Shown here piece after piece: positions 42,997 to 51,300 of a stretch of 64,000 bases of DNA. Origin of the DNA: CBDCYH01 sp965224105. GTDB taxonomy: Bacteria; Bacteroidota; Rhodothermia; Rhodothermales; JABDKH01. The stretch is from contig CBDCYH010000002.1 in assembly GCA_965224105.1 (NCBI GenBank), positions 62,001 to 126,000 of the forward strand, written 5' to 3'. A program made the translations under genes and the position numbers. The notes under the pieces were generated by a model. That model was not told the origin of the DNA. It searched no databases and saw only the letters and a program-made list of their open reading frames with translations. Position 1 is the stretch's first letter. Each line of letters begins with the position of its first letter.

Positions 42997-45250
42997 ATTT
43001 GTAATAGGCTCCCCCAGATTTTGCAACATCGTATTTGTTGAACACTAGTCCCGCGATGGTAACTCCCACGTTCTCCATCGCACTGACCGTTGTGTTCACC
43101 GCTCGCGGCGCGGTCTTATTTGCCGAAACGACAATCACAGCGGCGTCGCAGTGTGGAGCAATAACCAGTGCATCCGTGACAGCAAGAACGGGTGGCGAGT
43201 CGACAAGGATCTGGTCGTACTCCTCACGGAGTTTCTCAAACAATTTCGCTGTACGAGGCGAACCAATCAGCTCAGGAGGTGGGATATCGGTGTTTCCCGC
43301 CTGAAGTATAGACAGGTTTTCGATTTCGGTCTCCAGTGCCTCAAAATCGATTTCGCGATCCGGAGGTGCAACCAACATTTCACCAAGCCCGGAGGTTCGC
43401 GGTTGGCCAACAAGTTTGTGAACCGAGGGCCTTCGGAGATCAGCATCGATAAGCAACACCCGCTGCCCAGTTTGAGCAAGCGAGATTGCCAGGTTGGTGC
43501 ATGTCACCGACTTGCCATCGGACGGTTCTGGGCTGGTGACAATTATTACCTTCGCGTCGGTGCTGTGTATGCCTTGCATAAGGTTTGTCCGGACCAATCG
43601 GTAATGTTCGGCGATCGGCGACCACGGGCTGTGCAGGGTCATGAGTGCAGAGCTTCTCTTCGTCCCATCGATCTCGACGGATTCTTTTCCATCAAAATCA
43701 GCGCGAATCTGACGACGCATGGACGGGATAATCCCAAGCAGGAGATATCCCATGTGCTCAATCTCGTCGGGCGTCTGCAATTGATTTTTCATTGCCCCAC
43801 GCACAAACGCAAGACCCAATCCAAGCACGGTACCCAGTAGCAGGGATAGAATTATATTCGAATGAAGATCAGGACTAACCGGTTTCAACGGTAGTGCCGC
43901 GCGTCGTACCTGAGAAACATATCCGAGCTCTGCCTCTTCCTGCAGCCTGTAGCTCTGAAGATCTTCCATGTAGCCTAACTTACGCCCACGAATCATCTCG
44001 AGCTGCGTCTGGAACTGTGACGCTTCAAACGAAATGCTCGGTATAGCGTCTGCCTGCCTACTCAGTGTACCAAGCCTGCGCGTTGCTGATACCAGCCGAG
44101 ACTTATCCGTTTCTATTTCAATTTCCAGTTTTCTTATTTCTGACTGAATCGACGCCGCAAACGACAGACCGCTGGTTGGATCAATCCCCAAGTCTATAGT
44201 CTCATTTAGCAGCTGTTGGGTAAGTGTTGCCTTTTCCCGCTGTAGCTGATCTCTTTCTGTGATGAGCGCCATGAGCTGTGGCTCTTGCTGCTCATTCCCC
44301 CGCAACGACGGATTATTCGTGTACCATGGGTCGATCTGTCTCTGGAGCTCGTCGATCCGTTCTTCCTTGTTACCAATCTGACGGCGAACGGACTCTGCCT
44401 GGCTCGAACCTAGTTTCGGGCTGGCGCTTCTCAGGTCCTGTCGTAGCTGTGTAAGCAAAGACTCCTTCGCTCGAATTCCACCCTGCAGCTCGTCAACAAG
44501 ACTCTGCGTTTCCCAGTAATCGGAAATCGTTCGACTACCGTCCGCTCCCTGTGTAATCAAGTCGCGTGATCGAGAGTAGGCGGCGAATTCCTGCTGAAGG
44601 CTATCTTCCTCTGCCTGGCTGTGTCGAATCTGATCTGTTAGCCAGCCGGTAGCTTTCTGCAAACTTCGGCGTGATTCGTCGCGCACATGTTCCTCGTAGG
44701 CGCTTGCATAAAGGTTGGCAAGAATCTGTGCTTCCTGCGGATTAGATGATTGGGCAATCAGAACTAAAAGGCCTTCACGCTCGGCAGGTCTGAAAACCAT
44801 GCGTTCCATTATCTGATCAACCAGACCTTCAATTCGATCTTGTGTCGAAGCAGCCGCGAACTCGAAAGTAGTCTCCATCGGTCGAGAGTCGAGGAGTTGG
44901 ACATAGCCGCTTGAAACGCGGTGGGCAATCTCTCCACTCTCCGTTAGGATACCTATCTCGTTCGAAAGCGAAGGTGGCTCATGCGTCCCGACGTCGACTC
45001 CAGGCAAAGGCTTGGTTGCGGTAATGCTTACCACGCTGGAAGCCTGGTATTGAGGTGTAGCAAGAAGTGAGTAGGCTATGGCGAATGCCGTGCAACCTAT
45101 CATAGTCAACAGGATTACCCATTTCCCATGACGAATTGTGTTCCAGATAGCTGAGAGATCGACGGGCGAATGCACCGGTCCAGCGGTCACGGCAGGAGGC
45201 GGCACCTGAGCGGGCTGGGTACCATTGTATCTGACGGGCTTATTCTGCAT
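42971..45250 (-). CDS. Wzc/GumC-type polysaccharide co-polymerase with tyrosine autokinase
   Basis: A 759-residue inner membrane protein that controls chain length and export. A cytoplasmic N-tail is followed by TM1 (about 43-63), a long periplasmic coiled-coil region with the Wzz-type PxxP element at the second membrane helix (PLKPVSPDLHSNIILSLLLG), and a cytoplasmic BY-kinase. The kinase has Walker A SPEPSDGKSVTCTNLA, Walker A' VLLIDADLRRPSVHK and Walker B ILVDSPPVLA. The C-terminus ends in a tyrosine cluster (AYYKYDYSYSEG), the autophosphorylation tail. It follows a priming transferase and precedes the SLBB protein and ABC exporter. A 92-base gap upstream may hold an internal promoter. Confidence 0.92.
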   Translation of the reverse strand: MQNKPVRYNGTQPAQVPPPAVTAGPVHSPVDLSAIWNTIRHGKWVILLTMIGCTAFAIAYSLLATPQYQASSVVSITATKPLPGVDVGTHEPPSLSNEIGILTESGEIAHRVSSGYVQLLDSRPMETTFEFAAASTQDRIEGLVDQIMERMVFRPAEREGLLVLIAQSSNPQEAQILANLYASAYEEHVRDESRRSLQKATGWLTDQIRHSQAEEDSLQQEFAAYSRSRDLITQGADGSRTISDYWETQSLVDELQGGIRAKESLLTQLRQDLRSASPKLGSSQAESVRRQIGNKEERIDELQRQIDPWYTNNPSLRGNEQQEPQLMALITERDQLQREKATLTQQLLNETIDLGIDPTSGLSFAASIQSEIRKLEIEIETDKSRLVSATRRLGTLSRQADAIPSISFEASQFQTQLEMIRGRKLGYMEDLQSYRLQEEAELGYVSQVRRAALPLKPVSPDLHSNIILSLLLGTVLGLGLAFVRGAMKNQLQTPDEIEHMGYLLLGIIPSMRRQIRADFDGKESVEIDGTKRSSALMTLHSPWSPIAEHYRLVRTNLMQGIHSTDAKVIIVTSPEPSDGKSVTCTNLAISLAQTGQRVLLIDADLRRPSVHKLVGQPRTSGLGEMLVAPPDREIDFEALETEIENLSILQAGNTDIPPPELIGSPRTAKLFEKLREEYDQILVDSPPVLAVTDALVIAPHCDAAVIVVSANKTAPRAVNTTVSAMENVGVTIAGLVFNKYDVAKSGGAYYKYDYSYSEG

Positions 45251-45342
45251 ATCTGCTATTCGTGCCGGATGGGCGACTTAAGGGCGCTTCTACGCTCTAA
45301 ATCGGCCAATGTTTGAAAAATACAAGAGAGTACCAATCTATT

Positions 45343-46827
45343 CTAATTGGCACCCTCCCCATTCAGGACAACCGGTATCGTTTTGGTAAGCAGAAATACA
45401 TCCAACCAGAACGAACAGTGTCGGGCATGAGTGACATCCGTCCACACTCGCTCCGAGAAACTCAGGTTGTTCCGACCTGAAACCTGCCACAGGCCTGTGA
45501 TTCCCGGCTTTGCAGAGAGAATTTCGTCCTCCATATCCAACATTTTTGGAACCTCGCTCTCAATATAGGCTCGTGGCCCTACAAGGCTCATTTCTCCTCG
45601 AAGTACGTTGACTAGCTGTGGTAACTCATCCAGGCTGAACCTTCTAAGGATTCTCCCAAAACGGGTCACTCTTGGATCGTTACGCAGTTTGTGAAATGTA
45701 TTGTATTCGCGTCTGAGCACCGGATCTGCAGCCAAAATCCTCTCTAGCTCCTCCTCCGCGTCCAGTACCATCGTCCTGAACTTCCAAACGCTGAAGATCT
45801 TCCCATATTGCCCAAGTCGTGGCTGTTTGAACAATACCGGAGCACCAGAATCGAAATAAGAAATAACCGACAGCAGAAGAAGCACCGGGGAGAGGATTAC
45901 TAGCAAGACGAGCGCGATCACAAAATCCAGCATCCGCTTCATCCATCTCTTGGTTAACCTCGCCTCACATTCCCTAAGCCCGTGAACCAGGAGGGCATCG
46001 TGAACGGTCATCGTAGACCACCCGCCTGTCGATGATTGTTCAGGAATTACAAGAACTTCCTCGAACGATACGTTGAGTCTTGCACGTAGGGAGTTCAGAG
46101 AAATCAGATCAAGATCGGGCCGTGCGACTATCACGTATGGAATCCGACGGGCGCCTTCCTTCTGCCGGAAACGAACCCTGGTTGGAAATCTCCCAATGAT
46201 GTTGTCCAGATTCTCATCATTTAGAACAGAGACAGCTTTCAGACCAAGTTCCGGGAAACGTTGCAGTGTTTGAAGGATGTACCTGCTTTGCAGAGAGTTC
46301 GCAACAACGAGGGCCGACTTGCCCCACCAGCGACGTTTTGAGAACAACATACGAACGGCGGTACGCATAATCGGTATCGACACAGAGGCTCCGGCTGCAA
46401 ACATGAACGCCAACCGATTCTGCTGCTTCGTGAGGATCGTGAATATCTCACTCAGACCCACGATCACGAGCATCACCAAAGCGCACGCCAACACCGCTCG
46501 ACTCATCTCGACCGCGGGGTGCCGCACCAGGCGGTGATACATTCCGGATAGCACGAGCGAACCAAGCACGGCAAACGCCAATGCTATCAAAACGAAAGAT
46601 GCATCTTTAGTGGGATGAATCGCAACGTAGGCGAAGATCGAGGCAGCGATGAGCGCAATGATATCTCCCAGGAAAAGGGTAGCGAGAGACAGGTTGGGTC
46701 TCGTCTTTATTAGGCTCTTCGGTTTACTCGAAAACTGCGGTTCCCGAAACCTCTTCGGGGCAGGTGCCTCTCTATGTTTATCGAGGGGGTCTATGCCTGT
46801 TGATTTGTTGAGTCTCACTTTAGACAT
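45343..46827 (-). CDS. Polyprenyl-phosphate sugar phosphotransferase (priming glycosyltransferase, WbaP-like)
   Basis: Starts assembly of the repeat unit by moving a sugar-1-phosphate to undecaprenyl phosphate. The 494-residue protein has four to five N-terminal helices, a central CoA-binding-like domain (about 165-270), and a bacterial sugar transferase domain from residue 300: the reentrant helix FVIALVLLVILSPVLLLLS, FKQPRLGQYGKIFSVWKFRTM, the RFGRILRRFSLDELPQLVNV motif, and GITGLWQVSGRN. It overlaps the upstream glycosyltransferase by eight bases. A second enzyme of the same type is at 62231. Confidence 0.92.
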   Translation of the reverse strand: MSKVRLNKSTGIDPLDKHREAPAPKRFREPQFSSKPKSLIKTRPNLSLATLFLGDIIALIAASIFAYVAIHPTKDASFVLIALAFAVLGSLVLSGMYHRLVRHPAVEMSRAVLACALVMLVIVGLSEIFTILTKQQNRLAFMFAAGASVSIPIMRTAVRMLFSKRRWWGKSALVVANSLQSRYILQTLQRFPELGLKAVSVLNDENLDNIIGRFPTRVRFRQKEGARRIPYVIVARPDLDLISLNSLRARLNVSFEEVLVIPEQSSTGGWSTMTVHDALLVHGLRECEARLTKRWMKRMLDFVIALVLLVILSPVLLLLSVISYFDSGAPVLFKQPRLGQYGKIFSVWKFRTMVLDAEEELERILAADPVLRREYNTFHKLRNDPRVTRFGRILRRFSLDELPQLVNVLRGEMSLVGPRAYIESEVPKMLDMEDEILSAKPGITGLWQVSGRNNLSFSERVWTDVTHARHCSFWLDVFLLTKTIPVVLNGEGAN

Positions 46828-47962
46828 TCGCCCGAAAGTCCTCGTACTCGTCGAGAATGACTTGGTGAAACTCCTTAATAAATCTTTGCTTCGAAAAGCG
46901 CTCAGAATGATGCCTAATCGCTATTGGTGAGAATTTGTCCCTCACCATCTCAAATTCGCGCACGCACTCACAGAGCGATTCTTCCGTTTGATCTCCAAAA
47001 AACATTCCAGTCTGCCCAGAAACCACCGTCTCCAATGCGCCTCCCTTGCCATAGGCCAAAACTGGAGTGCCACAGGCCTGCGCCTCGACTGGTACTATCC
47101 CAAAATCCTCCTCAGCAGCAAAAATAAATGCTCGGGCGCTCTCCATGAGTCCCTTCACCGTGGCGTTGTCCTGAAACCCCAACAGTTCGACATTAAGTCC
47201 AGCTTTCGATCTAATTCTTTCCATCTCCGGACCATCACCAACAACAACCAATTTTTGGTTGGGCAACTTGGCAAAAGCAGACACTATGAGATCAATTTTC
47301 TTGTACGGGACTAACCGCGAAACTGTGAGATAGTAGTCGTCCTTCGATTCTTTCAGTGTGAAGCGATCCGTATCTACCGGCGGATAGACAACCTTCGATT
47401 TCCGTCTATACGTCTTCCAGATTCGGCGTGCTACGTACCGAGAGTTGGCCACGTAGGCATCAACTCTGTTTGCAGTGGAGACATCGTATTGCCTCATGTA
47501 ATGCAAGATCAACCTCGCGACGGCACTCTTCAGCCCTTTTCGGTAACCACCCGTTTCCAGATACTGGAAATACAAGTCCCAGGCGTACCTGATCGGACTG
47601 TGGACATAACTCAGATGAAACTGATCTGCGCGCGTCAACACCCCTTTTGCGACGACATAGCTCGAAGAAACCACGGCATCATGTTTTGTTAGATCAAACT
47701 GCTCTATCGCAAGGGGGGCGAATGGCAAATACGCACGATAACTTTTGCGCGAAAAAGGTAACCGCTGAATAAAAGACGTTGAGACTTCCCTGCCATCCAA
47801 AAACTTCCGATCCTCATCAGAAAGGAATTCGATTAGGCTGTAGATCTCTGCGTCCGGGAGGACCTTGAGCATTTGCTCCAGCACTCGCTCCGCTCCGGCA
47901 TAGACTGGCAGCCAATCGTGGACCAGTGCAGGACTGGAGAACGGCAGTGGGCGCGCGGGCAC
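46820..47962 (-). CDS. Glycosyltransferase family 4 protein
   Basis: A 380-residue GT4. Its N-terminus HDWLPVYAGAERVLEQMLKV carries the glycine-rich acceptor region, and its C-terminal half has LTVSRLVPYKKIDLIVSAF and the donor site EDFGIVPVEAQACGTPVLAY with both glutamates. This resembles GT4 enzymes of the WbaZ or WcaC type, which often act just after priming. It is the first gene of the leftward operon and is followed, with an eight-base overlap, by the priming enzyme. Donor sugar not assignable. Confidence 0.89.
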   Translation of the reverse strand: MPARPLPFSSPALVHDWLPVYAGAERVLEQMLKVLPDAEIYSLIEFLSDEDRKFLDGREVSTSFIQRLPFSRKSYRAYLPFAPLAIEQFDLTKHDAVVSSSYVVAKGVLTRADQFHLSYVHSPIRYAWDLYFQYLETGGYRKGLKSAVARLILHYMRQYDVSTANRVDAYVANSRYVARRIWKTYRRKSKVVYPPVDTDRFTLKESKDDYYLTVSRLVPYKKIDLIVSAFAKLPNQKLVVVGDGPEMERIRSKAGLNVELLGFQDNATVKGLMESARAFIFAAEEDFGIVPVEAQACGTPVLAYGKGGALETVVSGQTGMFFGDQTEESLCECVREFEMVRDKFSPIAIRHHSERFSKQRFIKEFHQVILDEYEDFRANV

Positions 47963-48057
47963 AAGTGAGTGTATGTTGGAGGAATTTTGCAGGATATTGG
48001 GGGTCGCAACAAATCTATCCTAGTTGTCGGCAGAACATAGCTAAACCAAAAAACTTT

Positions 48058-48082
48058 GTCTGATTAGAATAGGTTATCAGAC
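48058..48082. promoter_or_regulatory. Inverted repeat, possible operator
   Basis: Perfect arms GTCTGAT (48058-48064) and ATCAGAC (48076-48082) are separated by eleven AT-rich bases. They lie about 100 bases upstream of the leftward operon and 260 bases upstream of the NRPS. This could be a binding site for a dimeric regulator or an RNA hairpin. Confidence 0.35.
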
Positions 48083-48143
48083 AATAAAGCTTTCGCTGTC
48101 AGTCATCTTTCTGCAAGGGAGGTGCGAGTCCCAATACACGCAT

Positions 48144-48183
48144 AGTGCCAAGCTGGCCTATCGGCTGGCGCGCACTATTTTTT
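48144..48183 (+). terminator. Terminator-like hairpin in the NRPS leader
   Basis: AGTGC (48144-48148) pairs with GCACT (48172-48176), with partial inner pairing of AGC and GCT, and six T follow at 48178-48183. The T run follows the stem only on the plus strand. No plus-strand gene ends upstream, so it would end a short leader RNA or attenuate the NRPS transcript. Inner pairing is imperfect. Confidence 0.35.
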
Positions 48184-48345
48184 CATCGACTTAATGATAG
48201 AAAGTTGACTAATGACCGATACTACAGGGTACTGGATTATGGTTGATGAGATCTCCGATAAATTTAGTATTTACAGGGTTTAACCGCAATGAACGTCCCG
48301 ATTTGCGTCACCAGGTCAGATGCGCCCATGATCATATTTTACTAG

Positions 48346-51300
48346 TTGACGTACGCCCCGAATCAGGAAAGTAATGTGACCCCTCTGTCCAAATCAGTAA
48401 CCCAATCGTCCTTTGTCCTAGTCGGCGAGCAATCTTTGCTCATTCAGTGCGCATCGATGCTCCAGACGGCTGGGGGCTCGATTGCGGCAGTTTTTACTCG
48501 AAACGAGTCCATCCATGATTGGTCCAGGAATGCGTCAGTCGAATCGTTTGATACGAATGAGATCGAGGCTGAAACCAGGACTCTTCAGTTTGACTACCTA
48601 CTGAGCATTGCAAACTTCGCCATCATCGAAGATGCTGTGCTTTCCAGAGCCTCGATTGGATGCGTGAATTTCCACGATGGCCCCCTGCCTGAATATGCAG
48701 GTCTCAACACGCCAGCTTGGGCGATTATCGCCGGAGAAAAAAAGTGGGCCATCACGTGGCACGTGATGGATGCCGGTATCGATACTGGCAGAATTGTTCA
48801 CCGCCACCCTATCGAAATTGCGGAAAACGAAACTAGCTTCTCGCTCAATACAAAATGTTATGGCGCTGCGATAGACTCCTTCCCTACAGTATTGGAGAAT
48901 ATCTCGAACCCATCATTTAAACCCTCCGCTCAGGAAGAGAAGCCCAGAGTTTACTGCGCAAAGTCAAAAAGACCAGAGTTCAATGGATTGCTGGATTTCC
49001 AAAAAACCGCGGGAGAAATTGACCAGTTAGTTCGTGCTTTGGATTTCGGTAACTACGACAACCCGCTGGCCGTTCCAAAAATATTTGCTGGGGATTCCCT
49101 GTATCAGGTAACATCAGCCAGGATTCTTCCGCGGCATTCCAGCGAGACTCCAGGTACGGTGCTCTCCACTGGTCCAGTTGTAATCTCGACCGCGTCGAAC
49201 GATATCGAGCTGGGACTTTCGAAATTCAATGCCAACCAACCAGAGGAGCCCACTGCACCTTCGTTGCCTGTTGGTCTGGTGATTCAACCACCGGACGAGA
49301 TCTGCACAACGGCGGTACTCAAGCAACTAGTAAAATCAGCAAAATCAGAACCGGCGCTCATTCGATTATTGCGGGAGCCGGTTCCCGCAACGTTGCCACA
49401 CTGGTCGGGAAGAGACGCGATCAATCGGAGTGGCACTACGATTACAAGCAACCTTGGTGCGATTCCGACAGACCAGGCAGTCGCGCTTATCATTAGCTAC
49501 CTATCCCGTCTCACCGGACAGTCCAGCATTGATGTTGCAACTACGTACCCAGGTCATCCCCTTTTCGGGAATACGATTCCGCACCGCTTCGCCATTGACG
49601 AATCACAACCACTGGAAAAAAGCCTGAAGCGCATCGCGAAGACGCTTAATACGGCGCAACCAGTGACGGCGGATTTTCAAGCACGATATCCCACACTTCA
49701 TCTTCGAACTAATATCGTCGTGGGAACGGAGAAGCCCGATGCCCCAATCGATGCCGACCTTTTCGTTTGCGTACCTCAGGACGGCTCGGTTGAATGGGTC
49801 TCTAATGGGACCCTGAAGCCGCGGGATCTTGAACGGATGGCGAAAGATCTAACCAGATTAGAGGCTTTTGATGCCGGTACCCCTCTAAAAGATTTCCCCC
49901 TGGTCCAGCAAGAAGCGCAAGACGAATTACTTGAGAGGTGGTCCGGACCGGATGCTGAATTTGACCAATCGCTCCGTGTTGAAGAAATCATCGATGAAGT
50001 AACCGATGTCAATCCCGATGGTATCGCATTGCGTTGCGCCAATCGGGTCGTAACGTATGGACAGCTGAAGTCGGAATCAGATGCTGTTGCCTTGGGCCTG
50101 TCGGCAGTCCTGGACGAGACTGATGAATGGGTGGGTGTGCATATGCACCGCGGCAGCGATATGGTGATTGCCCTGCTCGGAATAATGAAATCCGGGCGGG
50201 CCTATGTGCCGCTCGATCCCTCATTCCCGGCAGAAAGGCTCCGCCATATGGTTGAAGACAGTGGGTTATCGCTAGCGATCTGTTCGAGCTCCACGCCCGT
50301 CAAGGGTTTGTCTGTAAGCACGACCACGCTTCAAAAACTTCGCACGATGCCTCCCTCCAATCCCCGCGCGTCGAAGTCAGACCTCGCTTACATGATTTAC
50401 ACATCGGGAAGCACCGGTCGCCCCAAAGGTGTTCGTGTAACTCATTCGAACGTCGTTAATTTCTTCCAGGCGATGGATCTGACCGTACCCGTTGAACCAG
50501 GCAAGCGCTGGTGTGCAGTCACCAGCTTGTCCTTTGATATTTCGGTTCTGGAACTGCTATGGACATTGACGAGGCAGCTGGAGGTTGTTGTTTTCTCTGG
50601 TGAAAGTATTGAACTGCATAACCCAGCGGAGGACCCCGGTAACCCGAAACAGAAACTTGATTTCAGCCTCTTTTACTTTTCCTCTTACACTGCAGGCCAG
50701 ACCGGCTCGAAGCAATACAGAGTCTTACTCGATGGAGCCCGATACGCAGATGCCAATGGTTTTCTAGCCGTTTGGACACCTGAGAGACACTTCCACGAAT
50801 TCGGCGGGCTGTATCCAAACCCTGCAACGACGAGTGCCGCGCTGGCAACAATAACGAACAACGTGAGGCTCCGCGCCGGTAGTTGTGTGTCGCCCCTGCA
50901 CCATGTTCTCCGGCTGACTGAGGAATGGTCCGTTGTCGACAACCTGTCTGACGGCCGTGTTGATATTTCGTTTGCTGCTGGCTGGCAACCCAATGATTTT
51001 GTATTGCAGCCACAGAATTACGCCGACCGCAAAGAAATAATGTTTGCACAAATTGAGGATGTGCAAAAACTTTGGGCTGGAGAAACCATGTCTTTCGCTG
51101 ATGCGCAGGGAAAGGAAGTCGAGTTGTCGATCCGTCCGCAACCGGTTCAACGCGAGCTCGACGTGTGGATTACCGCTGCCAGCAACCCGGAGACTTTCGA
51201 GATGGCGGGAGTCAAGGGTTACAATATCCTCACGCACCTGTTGGGGCAAACTACGCAGGACCTTGCAGCCAAGATTGAAATCTATCGCAACGCGCGCGAG

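Larger units (their letters stand above)
47963..48345. other. Divergent promoter region between the left polysaccharide operon and the NRPS gene
   Basis: About 380 AT-rich bases with no open frame of note. They must hold the leftward promoter of the glycosyltransferase/Wzc operon and the rightward promoter of the NRPS. A seven-base inverted repeat and a terminator-like hairpin are listed separately. No clear -35/-10 pair stands out. Confidence 0.45.

Noticed and set aside
47976..47992. Second sigma-54-like site (TTGG ... TTGC) on the plus strand
   Set aside because: GG and GC are nine bases apart, not ten; this spacing is not expected to function.
48141..48160. Sigma-54-like site on the minus strand upstream of the left polysaccharide operon
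   Set aside because: TGGCAC is present but the -12 pair reads GT instead of GC, and it is about 190 bases from the start codon.
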